This document shows, piece by piece, positions 26,633-36,713 of a stretch of 64,000 bases of DNA (the stretch's first letter is position 1; each line of letters begins with the position of its first letter). The notes below the pieces were generated by a model. The model did no database searches. It had not been told where the DNA came from and worked only from the letters and a program-made list of their open reading frames with translations. Origin of the DNA: Nannocystis exedens (GTDB lineage Bacteria; Myxococcota_A; Polyangia; Nannocystales; Nannocystaceae); NCBI RefSeq assembly GCF_002343915.1, contig NZ_NETK01000001.1:7950001-8014000 (forward strand). Reading direction: 5' to 3'. A program made the translations under genes and the position numbers.

Positions 26633-27121
26633 GGATCGTTCGCTGTCAGGTTGGTCGGCAGCGCGCCGAAGGACGCGCTCGCGGTCCGCTGGTGCAGGCG
26701 GCGTGCCGGTGCAGGCGAGCCGTCGAACGATGTTCGGCCGGCGCGCCCGGCTCGCGTCGTGGTCCGCGAGGCCACTGCCGGGCGGAGGCGTGGACGCGGA
26801 GGCCACAAGCGGGCGGGCGAGAGATGTCCTCGGGGACATGTGAGCGGCGCCGTCGCATCGCGCGGGCGCGAGCGCGGGTGGGGCCCGCAGACCTCGAGCG
26901 GCGAGCTCGAGCGGTGAAACGAGATGTCTCGGGGACATGTGATCCGCCGGGTCGCGGGCGAGCGCGGGTGGGCGTCAGACCTCGCCTGGCGGGCGGGAGC
27001 CCGAGCTCGGGCGCGCACGGTCGAGGCCGCCGCGGGCATGGCCGCGGGTGGCCGCGGCGGCGTCCTCGACGAGCTGCGCGAAAGGACATGCCCGGGCGGG
27101 CATGTCCCGCCAAACATGTCC
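26633..27121. other. 490-bp spacer with tandem and palindromic repeats
   Basis: No convincing gene. It contains two diverged units about 100 bp apart (26821-27010), each beginning AGATGTC...GGGGACATGTG and continuing with a GAGCGCGGGTGGG segment and CAGACCTCG. At its right end is the five-unit array at 27086-27147. Confidence 0.6.
26821..27010. repeat. Two ~100-bp tandem units carrying palindromic pairs
   Basis: AGATGT/ACATGT at 26823/26837 (14 bp) and AGATGT/ACATGT at 26922/26935 (13 bp) each head a copy of a segment that includes GAGCGCGGGTGGG and AGACCTCG. The palindrome therefore seems to have been duplicated together with its flank. Confidence 0.6.
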
Positions 27122-27147
27122 TCAGGAACCTGTCGGCTCGGACAGCG
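27086..27147. repeat. 14-bp-phased palindromic array, 5 units, running into thyX
   Basis: ACATGC (27086), GCATGT (27100), ACATGT (27114), ACCTGT (27128) and ACAGCG (27142) at exact 14-bp steps. The thyX stop codon (complement of 27122-27124) lies within the array, so the last codons (SEPTGS) are array-encoded. Confidence 0.88.
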
Positions 27148-28012
27148 CGCGCAGGCGGGCCAGCTTCTCGTTGAACTCGCGCAGCTCGCGGCCCTGCAGG
27201 CCGGCCTTCGCGGCGGCCTCGTCGGCGGAGGCGCCGCGCAGGATGTGCGACAGGGCCACGCCCTCGACGCGGGTGAACGGCAGGGCCTCGCGGCGGTAGT
27301 CGACGAAGGCCTCCCACGACAGCGGGACCCACGCCTGGACGAACCCGGCCATCGCCTCGGCGAACAGGCGGATCTCGATCTGGGCGTGCGGGTCGAGGCG
27401 GAGGTCGAGGAAGTGCAGCAGGTTGTGCAGGTCGATCTTCCAGATCCACTGGGTGTACAGCGACACCGGCAGCAGGGTGCGGGCCAGCTCGCGGGCGATC
27501 CCGAGCTCGCCGGCGAGGGTCTGGTAGTCGGCGTAGAGCTGCTCGTGGCGGGCGAGCAGGAGGGCGCGCACCCGCTCGCGCAGCTCGACGGGTACGGCGG
27601 CCTCGGCGTCGCGGCCCTGGCGGTTGGTCGTCGACTGCAGGGTGACGTGCTCGAGCGCCGGCACGTAGAACTCGTCGGGCGCCTCGCTGTAGCGCAGCGA
27701 CATCTCGTTGACGTTGGCCGTCCGGTGGCGGATCCACTGGCGGGCGACGAAGATCGGCATCTTGCAGCGGAACTTGACCTCGCACATCTCGAACGGCGTG
27801 GTGTGCCGATGGCGCATGAGGTAGCGCAGCAGGCCGCGGTCGTCGTGGACCTTGCGCGTCGACGGGCCGTAGCTGACGCGAGCGGCCTGAACGATGTCGA
27901 TGTCGTTGCCCATGTAGTCGATCGGCTGGACGAACCCGAGGTCGAGGACGGGGACCTCGCGCCCCAGCAGGGCCTCGGCGCCGGGAGAGAGCGGGCGGGC
28001 GGTGACGGTCAT
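27122..28012 (-). CDS. thyX: Flavin-dependent thymidylate synthase ThyX
   Basis: A 296-residue FAD-dependent enzyme that makes dTMP from dUMP with methylenetetrahydrofolate and NAD(P)H. The ThyX signature is present as RHRTANVNEMSLRYS, together with HTTPFEMCEVKFRC before it and the C-terminal helix DLHNLLHFLDLRLDPHAQIEIR that contributes flavin and substrate contacts. The start is the ATG complementary to 28010-28012. The extreme C-terminus is encoded by a palindromic array. The gene is divergent from the TonB-like gene with only 58 bp between the starts, so their promoters overlap. Confidence 0.94.
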   Translation of the reverse strand: MTVTARPLSPGAEALLGREVPVLDLGFVQPIDYMGNDIDIVQAARVSYGPSTRKVHDDRGLLRYLMRHRHTTPFEMCEVKFRCKMPIFVARQWIRHRTANVNEMSLRYSEAPDEFYVPALEHVTLQSTTNRQGRDAEAAVPVELRERVRALLLARHEQLYADYQTLAGELGIARELARTLLPVSLYTQWIWKIDLHNLLHFLDLRLDPHAQIEIRLFAEAMAGFVQAWVPLSWEAFVDYRREALPFTRVEGVALSHILRGASADEAAAKAGLQGRELREFNEKLARLRALSEPTGS

Positions 28013-28070
28013 CGGTCGCAGGGTATACCCCAGCCGATGGCGCCCGAGGCGGCTATACTGGGGGCTCGTC

Positions 28071-29069
28071 ATGGCACACGCGCGCGACAACTCGGGGCTC
28101 CGCCTGGTGGGCTTCATGCTGCTCGCGTCGCTGCTGGTGCATCTCCTCATGTGGCCGCTGGGCGACGAGATCATCGGGATCGGCTGGGACGCGCCGCCGC
28201 TGCCGCGCTCGGACGGCTGGATGCAGGTGGCGCTGGTGCCTCCGGAGGAGGAGCCGCCCCCGGAGCCCGACGCGCAGCCGCGCGAGCCCGAGCCGAAGGG
28301 CCGCCTCATCAAGCAGGACCGCGTCCACAAGGAGAAGGCGCCCGACGACGCCAAGTACCTGTCGGAGTTCGACCAGTCGGTCGAGAAGGAGACGCGCGCG
28401 CCCAACGTGCGGCCGACGCCGGGCGGCCTGCCGATGCTGCCGGGGCACTCGCCCGACGCCGACAACTCGCCGATGAAGCGGCCGTCGCCGCAGCAGGCGC
28501 CGAGCGTCCGCGAGGGGCTGCAGCCCGAGGGCCCGCAGGTCGACCCGGGCGCGTTCGGGCCGCTGCCGCTGTCGCCGGGCCGGCCCGCACCCGGCGGCAA
28601 CCCGGGCCTGCGCGGCACGCCGGGGACGATGGAGCGGGCGCTCGGTCAGGCGGGCACGTTCGACTCGATCGACAAGGACGTGCCCGAGGGCCCCGACAAC
28701 GTCCTCAACTCGCGGCGCTGGAAATACGCGTCGTTCTTCAACCGCGTGCGCGACAGCGTGGCCGAGCACTGGGAGCCGGGCCCGCTCCACGAGCGGCGCG
28801 CGTCGGACAGCATGAAGGTCGGCAACAAGTCGTGGGTCACGTCGCTCTACATCCGCCTCAACCCCGACGGGTCGATCCACAAGATCTCGATCGACCGCCC
28901 GAGCGGGCTCGGCTACCTCGACGAGGAGGCGATCCGGGCGGTGCGCGCAGCGGCGCCGTTCAATAATCCGCCGGCCCAGCTGGTCGACCCACGCACGAAC
29001 TTGATCGAGTTCGGGTTCGCCTTCGAGTTCGAGCAGAACGGCGGGCAGATCCAGCGCTACTTCCACTGA
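28071..29069 (+). CDS. TonB-like energy-transducer family protein
   Basis: A 332-residue protein with the TonB plan: an N-terminal membrane anchor (LVGFMLLASLLVHLLMWPL), a long Pro/Glu-rich periplasmic spacer (VPPEEEPPPEPDAQPREPEP), and a C-terminal TonB-type domain (SLYIRLNPDGSIHKISIDR; LGYLDEEAIRAVRAAAPF). It could couple proton-motive force to outer-membrane transport or serve in a gliding/secretion machine; no ExbBD genes are adjacent. The ATG at 28071 is preferred. A TATACT box 18 bases upstream looks like a -10 element, in the shared divergent region with thyX. Confidence 0.82.
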   Translation: MAHARDNSGLRLVGFMLLASLLVHLLMWPLGDEIIGIGWDAPPLPRSDGWMQVALVPPEEEPPPEPDAQPREPEPKGRLIKQDRVHKEKAPDDAKYLSEFDQSVEKETRAPNVRPTPGGLPMLPGHSPDADNSPMKRPSPQQAPSVREGLQPEGPQVDPGAFGPLPLSPGRPAPGGNPGLRGTPGTMERALGQAGTFDSIDKDVPEGPDNVLNSRRWKYASFFNRVRDSVAEHWEPGPLHERRASDSMKVGNKSWVTSLYIRLNPDGSIHKISIDRPSGLGYLDEEAIRAVRAAAPFNNPPAQLVDPRTNLIEFGFAFEFEQNGGQIQRYFH

Positions 29070-29120
29070 CCTCGGCGGATCTCGAGGTCGTCGGGCGGGG
29101 CGCCGCGCAGGCGGCGACCG

Positions 29121-32100
29121 TCAGCGGCGCGTGAGCGCCTCGAAGCGGGCCCAGTCGGCGGAGGTGAAGATCGCGTCGACGCCGGGGCGCAGGCGCAGGC
29201 CCTCGAGCAGGAGATCGGCGGTGGCCGACTCGACGAGGGCGGCGGTGATCCACCGGCGCGCGCGAGCCGGGTCGCGCAGGCGGATGCTGGCGTCGACGAG
29301 GCGGCGGAGCACGTACTTGCGCATGGGCCCGTCGTCGGGCGCTTCGAGCAGCGGGAGCGCGGCCTCGAGGTCGCGCACGGACAGGTCGTCGCGACCGGCG
29401 CGCTGCCAGGCGAGCCCGCGCAGCAGCAGGGCGCTGCGGTGGTGCCGGAGCGCTTCGGGCCCGCCGCGCTCGGGCGGCTCGCGCGGGAGGTCGGCGAGGT
29501 CGGCGAGGTGATGGCGGACCCGCGCCGGTCGCCACAGCACCTCGTTGCGGCCGGGGTCGAGGAAGATGTCGTACAGCGCGGGCCCGAGCGCGCGCCGGGC
29601 CGCGAGCACGAAGTTGTCCGGGTCGCGCATCAGTCGCTGGCTCAGGCGCGCGTGGAACGGGTGGTCGTCGGGGAGGCCTGCGAGCTCGTCACGCAGGCGT
29701 GCGGCGGCCTCGTCGAGGCGACCGGCGCGGGCCAGCAGGTCGATGCGCCACAGCGCCTCGTGGCCGGCCTTCGGGGCGGCGGCGAGGCGCTCCAGGGCCG
29801 CGTCGATCTCCTGCTCGGCGACCAGGCGGGCGACCTCCTGGGATGGATCCGCGGGCGGCGGGTCGGCGCGGCGCAGGCCGGACAGCTCGACCGCGAACAC
29901 CTGCAGGTCGGCGACGCTGTCCGGCTGGACAGGTCGGTTGAGGATCCGCAGGCGCAGCGGGCCGGGCGGCGGCGGCTCGATCGGGTGCTTCAGCAGGACC
30001 CGCCGCGGCTCGCCGCCGTCCAGGGCGATCTCGGCGTGGGCGGTGCCGAGGTCGGGGAAGTGACGCATGCCGAGGCGGAAGCGCCGCGACTCGCCGGGCT
30101 CGATCGTGCCGACCCAGAAAGCGGCGGCGCCGTTCGGGCCGCTCACGGGGAGGACCTGCTGGTCGGGCCGCTCGGAGCGGTTGCGCGACTCGAAGCGGAC
30201 GCCGAGGTAGATGTCGTCGCTGTCGACGGGGGTGACGGCGATCGTCAGGTTGGTGCCCCACTCGAGGTCGCCGAGCGCGGCGTCGACGGTCAGCGCCGCG
30301 GTGCCGCCGTCCCACTCGAGCGGGTACTCGGCGATGACGCGCTCCGAGGATGTCTGAAGGGACAGGCTCTGGTCGCCCGGGCTGCGGGCGAACGACAGGG
30401 GGTCGTAGATCCGCCAGGCGGGGTCGAGCGGGCGGTCGAAGCGGAGCGCGAGCTGGGGGCGCTCGGCGGTGGCGCGGCGCAGGGTGTCCAGCTCGGCCTC
30501 GGCGTCGCGGCGGACCCGCAGGTCGAGGCCGGGCAGCGCGGCGCGCCGGATCGCCAGCTCGAGCGCGGCGGCGTAGTCGCCGAGCTCGCGCTGGCTGGTG
30601 ATCGCCCCGGCCAAGGCGCCGGCGGCCAGCTCGGGGCGCGCGGCGGCGGCGAGGTAGTGCTCGGCGGCGGCGGCGTGCTCCCCGGCGGCGGCGTAGAGAT
30701 CGGCTGCCCGCAAGAGCATGTCCTCGTGAGCATGTCCCGAGAGACGGGCGATGGCGGCCAGCTCGTCGGCGCTGCGGCGCGGCAGGCCGAGGGCGGCCAG
30801 CTCCTCGGCGTGCCGCCAGGCGTCGACCAGCGCGGGGTCCTGGACGTCGCCGATCGGGCGGGCCTCCGGCGCGGGCCGGGCGATCGGGGGCAGCGGGACG
30901 TCGCCGGCGCCGACGATGAAGTAGCCGTCGGAGGCGCCGGGCAGCGAGACCAGCAGCTCGGCGGCCGGGTCGGCGTCGAAGTCGGCGACGGCGCGCAGGT
31001 ACAGGCCGGACAGCCGCAGCGGCTCCTGCAGGGCCTCGCCGTCGCTGCGGTAGAGCGCGAGCTCGGGCGGGGCCAGGGCGAGGAGGTCGTCGACGTGATC
31101 GCCGTCGAGGTCGGCGTTGTACAGCCAGCGCGCCCCGGCGCCGCGCGAGGGGTCCTCGGGGGCGGGGATGAACTGCCGGGTCGCGAGCGTGTCGCCGTCG
31201 AGCGCGAGGACGTAGAGGCCGGCCGGCTCGCCGTACGGCCGGGCCTCGGAGAAGCGGCCCGGGGCCGGGTACTGGTCGATCTTGGTCGCGGCGATCCGCT
31301 GCTCCCCGCCGATCCGCAGCAGCTTCACCGACTGGATGAAGCCGAGGCTGCGGCGGGCGAGCAGGCGCAACTGGCCGTCGTCGCCGGCCGTCAGCACGCG
31401 CAGGTCGTAGGCCGACCATGGCCCGGCGACGACCACGAGCTCGGGGCGACCGTCGCCGTCGAGGTCACCGGCCTCGATCGAGCCGACGTCGGAGCCGGCG
31501 GCGTCGGTCGGCGGGTGCGGCGACCGGTACTGCCACTGCCCGGCGGGGTCGAGATCGATCTGCCGCAGCCGGCGGGCGTAGGGGCCGCTGCCGGTGTAGA
31601 GCGCGACGCGGCCGTCGCCGTCGAGGTCGGTGACGGCGGCGCCGAGGATCGCGCTGTCGGTCCACCGGTACAGCGGGGCGCCGCCGCCCACGGGATAAAG
31701 GCCGTAGCGGACGATGGCGTCGCCGGGAGCGCCCGGGTTGTCGACACCGAGCAGCAGCAGCGGGGCGCCAGTCAGCGCGGGCGGCACGATCCGCGGGGCG
31801 AGGACGAGGGGGCCGATCGGGACCTCGGCCAGGCGGGTCAGGCTGGTGTCGGCGCGCAGCACCACCGCCGACCCGCGCTGGTCGGCGTGGGTGGCCAGCT
31901 CGAGCCGGCCGTCGCCCTCGAAGTCGCCGAGGATGAACTCGTGGTCGCTGCCCGGCCGCTGGCCGATCGCGGCCTGCGAAATGGGTGTTCCGAAGGACAG
32001 GTTCTCGAGGACATGTCCGTAAGACCTCCTCGGGTCGTCGCTCGGGAGGCGGTCGAGGGCGGCGCGGGCGGCCGGGAGGTCGCGGCGGTCGAGGGCGGCG

Positions 32101-33611
32101 GCCAGGCGCAGGCCGGCGAGCTCGGGGTCGGCGGCGAGCTCGGGGGCGTGGGCGTCGAGCGCGGCCAGGGCGGCGGCCGAGGCGGTGAAGTTGCGGGTGT
32201 CGGCCAGGCGCAGGGCGAGGTTGCGCAGGGCGGCGGCCTGGTCCTCGCGGGTGCGCGCGGCGATGTAGGCGCCGGCGTGGGCGTCGATGGCGGCGGCCGG
32301 GTCGGTCTGGGCCTCGCCCCACTCGCGGTAGGCGCGGGCGAGGGCCGCGGTGCCGCGGTTGTCGGGCAGGGCGGCGAAGGCGGCGAACAGCCGGGCGGCC
32401 TCGTCGCGCTTGCGGGCGACGGTCAGGGCGGCGAGCTGCTCGCGCAGGACCTCGAGGCGGGCCTCGGCGCGGCGCTCGTGGGCGGCGCGGACGATCGCGC
32501 GGGTGGCCGCGACGCCGCCGAGGACGACGACGACGGTGGCGGTCACGGCGACGGCGATCTGCAGCAGCCGCCGGCGCCGCTGCCGGCGCTCGGCCTCGGG
32601 GTCGTGGGCCAGCAGCGCGAGCAGCTCGGCCATGCCGGAGAAGCGGCGCGCGGGGTCCTTGGCCAGGCCGCGCAGCAGGAGCGCGTGCAGCCACTGGGGC
32701 ACCCGCGGGTCGGGCGAGACCGCCGGCGGCTCGGCGTGCAGCACGTGCTCGGCGAGGACCTCGAGGGTGTCGCCGGTGAACGGCCGCCGGCCGTGCAGCG
32801 CCTCGTAGAGGGTGACGCAGAACGCGAACTGGTCGCTGGCGGCGGTCGCCGGCTCGCGCCGCAGCTGCTCCGGCGCCATGTAGGCCGGGGTGCCGATCAG
32901 CGCGCCGCTGCCGGCGAGGGTCGCCAGCGCGTCGGCGGTGGTCAGAGTGCCTGTGGCCTTCGAGACATGTCCTGAAGGACCTGTCTTTCCGCGCCGGGTG
33001 GCGAGGCCGAAGTCGGCGACGCGGACGCGGCCGTCGGCGCCGACGAGGACGTTGCTCGGCTTGAAGTCGCGGTGGACGAGGCCGACGTCGTGGGCGGCGC
33101 GCAGGCCCTCGCCGGCCTGGCGCAGGGCGTCGACGATCTCGCGCCAGCTGCGGGGCGCGTACGCCAGCCAGCGCTGGAGGTCGACGCCGTCGACGTACTC
33201 CATGGCGATGAAGACGGCGCCGGCGAACTCGCCGGCCTCGTGGACGGCGACGACGTTGGGGTGGGCGAGGCGGGCCAGCGCCTGGGCCTCGCGCAGCAAC
33301 TGGGCGCGGCCGAACGACGGGTCGTCGTGGCCGCTCGACTGGACCAGCTTGAGGGCGACGCGGCGGTCGAGCTCCTCGTCGTAGCCGGCGTAGACGACGC
33401 CCATCGCCCCGCGGCCGACCTCGCGCAGGATCACGAACCGACCGATCCGCAGCGGCCCGGCGGCCTCGCGCTCGCCCGGCGCGTCCCACTGCGGCGTGGC
33501 GCTGACCGCCGTCGCCAGCGGGTCGGGCTCGGGCCGCACCGGCGGCGCGGTGGTCTCGTCCAGCTCCGGCGCGCCGGAGCGGGGCGCCTGGGTGTCTCCG
33601 AGGCCGGCCAC
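29121..33611 (-). CDS. Ser/Thr protein kinase fused to a periplasmic beta-propeller and TPR region
   Basis: A 1496-residue transmembrane receptor kinase. The cytosolic kinase domain (about 55-330) has a Gly-rich loop (GRGAMGVVYAGYD), the catalytic Lys in RVALKLV, the loop VHRDFKPSNVLV and ADFGLA. One membrane helix follows (about 346-370: LLQIAVAVTATVVVVLGGVA). The exported part has a TPR-like helical stretch, FG-GAP/VCBS repeats (GDFEGDGRLEL, TDLDGDGRVAL, GDLDGDGRPELV, NADLDGDHVDDL), another helical stretch, a jelly-roll-like domain and a final helical region. At least five palindromic motifs are translated in frame: in the activation loop (32965-32984), and at 31997-32016, 30716-30735, 30348-30367 and 29915-29934. 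Ligand unknown. Confidence 0.88.
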   Translation of the reverse strand: MAGLGDTQAPRSGAPELDETTAPPVRPEPDPLATAVSATPQWDAPGEREAAGPLRIGRFVILREVGRGAMGVVYAGYDEELDRRVALKLVQSSGHDDPSFGRAQLLREAQALARLAHPNVVAVHEAGEFAGAVFIAMEYVDGVDLQRWLAYAPRSWREIVDALRQAGEGLRAAHDVGLVHRDFKPSNVLVGADGRVRVADFGLATRRGKTGPSGHVSKATGTLTTADALATLAGSGALIGTPAYMAPEQLRREPATAASDQFAFCVTLYEALHGRRPFTGDTLEVLAEHVLHAEPPAVSPDPRVPQWLHALLLRGLAKDPARRFSGMAELLALLAHDPEAERRQRRRRLLQIAVAVTATVVVVLGGVAATRAIVRAAHERRAEARLEVLREQLAALTVARKRDEAARLFAAFAALPDNRGTAALARAYREWGEAQTDPAAAIDAHAGAYIAARTREDQAAALRNLALRLADTRNFTASAAALAALDAHAPELAADPELAGLRLAAALDRRDLPAARAALDRLPSDDPRRSYGHVLENLSFGTPISQAAIGQRPGSDHEFILGDFEGDGRLELATHADQRGSAVVLRADTSLTRLAEVPIGPLVLAPRIVPPALTGAPLLLLGVDNPGAPGDAIVRYGLYPVGGGAPLYRWTDSAILGAAVTDLDGDGRVALYTGSGPYARRLRQIDLDPAGQWQYRSPHPPTDAAGSDVGSIEAGDLDGDGRPELVVVAGPWSAYDLRVLTAGDDGQLRLLARRSLGFIQSVKLLRIGGEQRIAATKIDQYPAPGRFSEARPYGEPAGLYVLALDGDTLATRQFIPAPEDPSRGAGARWLYNADLDGDHVDDLLALAPPELALYRSDGEALQEPLRLSGLYLRAVADFDADPAAELLVSLPGASDGYFIVGAGDVPLPPIARPAPEARPIGDVQDPALVDAWRHAEELAALGLPRRSADELAAIARLSGHAHEDMLLRAADLYAAAGEHAAAAEHYLAAAARPELAAGALAGAITSQRELGDYAAALELAIRRAALPGLDLRVRRDAEAELDTLRRATAERPQLALRFDRPLDPAWRIYDPLSFARSPGDQSLSLQTSSERVIAEYPLEWDGGTAALTVDAALGDLEWGTNLTIAVTPVDSDDIYLGVRFESRNRSERPDQQVLPVSGPNGAAAFWVGTIEPGESRRFRLGMRHFPDLGTAHAEIALDGGEPRRVLLKHPIEPPPPGPLRLRILNRPVQPDSVADLQVFAVELSGLRRADPPPADPSQEVARLVAEQEIDAALERLAAAPKAGHEALWRIDLLARAGRLDEAAARLRDELAGLPDDHPFHARLSQRLMRDPDNFVLAARRALGPALYDIFLDPGRNEVLWRPARVRHHLADLADLPREPPERGGPEALRHHRSALLLRGLAWQRAGRDDLSVRDLEAALPLLEAPDDGPMRKYVLRRLVDASIRLRDPARARRWITAALVESATADLLLEGLRLRPGVDAIFTSADWARFEALTRR
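29915..29934. repeat. Palindromic pair inside the receptor-kinase gene
   Basis: CGCTGT (29915) and ACAGGT (29929) 14 bp apart form the inverted repeat CTGTCC-GGCT-GGACAG. It is translated in frame in the jelly-roll-like part of the kinase fusion protein. Confidence 0.6.
30716..30735. repeat. Palindromic pair inside the receptor-kinase gene
   Basis: GCATGT at 30716 and 30730, 14 bp apart. On the coding strand it is read as part of SGHAHEDMLLR, at a junction between two helices of the C-terminal TPR-like region. Confidence 0.72.
31997..32016. repeat. Palindromic pair inside the receptor-kinase gene
   Basis: ACAGGT (31997) and ACATGT (32011) 14 bp apart. Read on the coding strand as YGHVLENLSFGTP, between the helical stretch and the first propeller blade. 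Confidence 0.72.
32965..32984. repeat. Palindromic pair in the kinase activation loop
   Basis: ACATGT (32965) and ACCTGT (32979), spacer CCTGAAGG. It is translated as KTGPSGHVSK, about ten residues after the DFG motif, in the segment that normally controls kinase activation. Confidence 0.78.
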
Positions 33612-33680
33612 GTCGGGCCGCAGGCTACCACGCCCGCCGGCCGGGCCCCACGCGCGGAAACGGCCCGCGCGTTCCGGAGC

Positions 33681-34832
<1,152 letters not shown>

Positions 34833-34866
34833 GGGACAGGTGCGAGGCGGACCCGGCGGGCGCGGC

Positions 34867-35286
34867 TCACAGGCCGGCCAGCTCGAGGCCGCTGAAGAAG
34901 AAGCCGATCTCGTAGGCGGCGGTCTCGGGCGCGTCGGAGCCGTGAGTGGCGTTGCGCTCGATGCTGGTGCCGAAGCGGCCGCGGAGGGTGTCCTTGCCGG
35001 CCTTGGTGGCGTCGGTCGGGCCCATCAGGTTGCGCCAGCGGGCGATCGCGTCCTCGCCCTCGAGCACCATGGCCACCACCGGACCCTCGGTCATGAAGGT
35101 GACGAGGCTGCGAAAGAACGGGCGGGCGGAGTGGACCGCGTAAAAGCCCTCGGCCTGGGCGGTGGAGAGGCGGAGGCTCTTGATCGCGACGAGGCGCAGA
35201 CCGGCCTCCTGGATCGCGGCGAGGATCCCGCCCTGGTGACCGGCGGCGACGGCGTCAGGCTTGATGATGGCGAAGGTGCGTTGCAT
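34867..35286 (-). CDS. ndk: Nucleoside diphosphate kinase
   Basis: A 139-residue enzyme of normal length that transfers the gamma-phosphate between nucleoside tri- and diphosphates. It starts MQRTFAIIKPDAV, has the nucleotide-binding RWRNLMGPTD and the active-site histidine in NATHGSDAPETA. Upstream of rlmN on the same strand with a 34-bp gap, so the two are probably co-transcribed. Confidence 0.96.
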   Translation of the reverse strand: MQRTFAIIKPDAVAAGHQGGILAAIQEAGLRLVAIKSLRLSTAQAEGFYAVHSARPFFRSLVTFMTEGPVVAMVLEGEDAIARWRNLMGPTDATKAGKDTLRGRFGTSIERNATHGSDAPETAAYEIGFFFSGLELAGL

Positions 35287-35433
35287 GCGATTCGTGGCGC
35301 GGAGGCTAGCAGAGGCGCGCGGGGCGTAAAGAGGCGCGCGCGTGACGGGGCGCAAGTCTCGCCTGTGCGCCGCGTCGCCGGCCCCGCGGCGGCGAATTGC
35401 CGCGCGTACGAGTGCGGTCACAGTAGCCGGTCG

Positions 35434-35994
35434 ATGCGCTGGGCAGCACTCCTCGGGCTGTCGATCGGGCTGCTGCCGGCGCCGGTCGAGGCCGAAACGC
35501 CGGACCTGGCCTGGCGCGAGAGACAGGCGATGAGCGGCTTCCGCGGCTACCTGCGCGTCGACCCTGCCGCGCTCGTGCTGGCCGACTACCGCCCCGGCGC
35601 CGCGATCGGCGGCTCGTTCGGGGCGTTCCGCGCCATCGACGGGTTCGCCGCCGCGTTCGGCGGGCGCGTCGGCTACGCCATGGTCGACCGCCAGGCCCGC
35701 GGCTTCGACCGCACGCTCCACCTGTCGCCGGAGCTGCGGCTCGGCGCGGTCAGCCCGCGCGCGTTCGGCTACGTGCTGCTCCGCGGCGGCTACAGCCACC
35801 GCTTCGAGATCCCGCGGCCCGCGTTCGGCGGACCCGCGGACGGCTATCACTACGGCCTCGGCGCCGGCATCTGGACCCGCGTCGGCAAGCGCTTTCTGTT
35901 CGGGTTCGAGGGCGCGGTCGACATGGTCCAGTTCAAGGGGAGGGGCGTCGCGGAGACGCTGTTCCTGTCGCTGACGTTCGGCTCGTGGCTATAG
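35434..35994 (+). CDS. Exported barrel-like protein, paralogue A
   Basis: A 186-residue protein with a signal peptide (WAALLGLSIGLLPAPVEA) and a glycine/aromatic alternating pattern typical of small outer-membrane beta-barrels (IGGSFGAFRAIDGFAAAFGG; FGYVLLRGGYSHRF; YHYGLGAGIWTRVGKRF; ETLFLSLTFGSWL ending in an aromatic-hydrophobic strand). The next gene encodes a paralogue with the same C-terminal pattern, so this is a tandem duplication. Function unknown. Confidence 0.65.
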   Translation: MRWAALLGLSIGLLPAPVEAETPDLAWRERQAMSGFRGYLRVDPAALVLADYRPGAAIGGSFGAFRAIDGFAAAFGGRVGYAMVDRQARGFDRTLHLSPELRLGAVSPRAFGYVLLRGGYSHRFEIPRPAFGGPADGYHYGLGAGIWTRVGKRFLFGFEGAVDMVQFKGRGVAETLFLSLTFGSWL

Positions 35995-36071
35995 CAATGG
36001 GCGGAAGGGACACTTCGTGAAGGACAAATCGCCGGCTTGTGCGGTGGCGCGAGCGGTGGCAGATTGAGGCG

Positions 36072-36663
36072 ATGATCGGCGTGCTGGCGGTGGTCCTGGC
36101 GTGGAGCACGGGGGGGAGCGGCGACAGCGCCGGCAAAGCCGTGCCCGGCCTGGTCCGAGCGAGCGACGATGGGCTGCATGCGCGGCTACGCGACGGCGTC
36201 GCCGATCGGCCTGACGAGCGCGCGGGCGGGAGTCGGGCTGGCCGCAGGCGCGGCGGTCGGGCTGTTCGGCGCGCGGGGCCGGTTCGGCGCGGCCCTCGGG
36301 CTCCGCTTCGGCTACGGCCTGGTGCCCCGCCTGCGCGAGGACCCGCGCTTCCGCGAGCACCGGTTCGCGGCCGGGCCGGAGCTGCGGCTCGGGCTGGCGC
36401 TGCCGCGGGTGTTCGCGTTCGTGCTGGCCCGCGGCGGCTATTCGCGGCAGCTCACCGAGGCGGGCCTCAGCTTTCGCACGTCGTTCGTGGGCCCGCCGGC
36501 CGGCGGCCACGGCGGCCACGTGGGCGGCGGTCTCGGGGCCTGGGGGCGGATCGATCGCCGGCTCCTGCTCGGCGGCGAGGTGGCGGTCGACGCGGTGCAG
36601 ATCGCCGGACGCGCATGGCAACTGCAGGCGTGGATCGGGCTGACCATCGGGGCATGGCTTTGA
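36072..36663 (+). CDS. Exported barrel-like protein, paralogue B (possible frameshift after signal peptide)
   Basis: The barrel part (36169-36663, 164 residues from ATG 36169) resembles paralogue A: GFRGY/CMRGY near the start, alternating Gly/aromatic strands, LARGGYSRQL and the end IGLTIGAWL. In its own frame it has no signal peptide. A good one (MIGVLAVVLAWSTGG) starts at ATG 36072 in a different frame and continues to about 36170. A single extra base near 36170-36175 would explain this, because dropping it joins SDDG to CMRGY, matching paralogue A. This could be a real mutation, a sequencing error, or an exporter-less variant starting at 36169. Confidence 0.55.
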
Positions 36664-36713
36664 GAGCATGCTCGAGAGGGCATGCCTCTCGGAGCATGTT
36701 CTTCAAGGCATGT
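36652..36713. repeat. 14-bp-phased palindromic array, 5 units
   Basis: GCATGG (36652), GCATGC (36666), GCATGC (36680), GCATGT (36694) and GCATGT (36708) at exact 14-bp steps. It overlaps the last codons of barrel paralogue B and the last codons of the convergent solute-binding protein gene, so it could end transcription from both sides. Confidence 0.88.
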
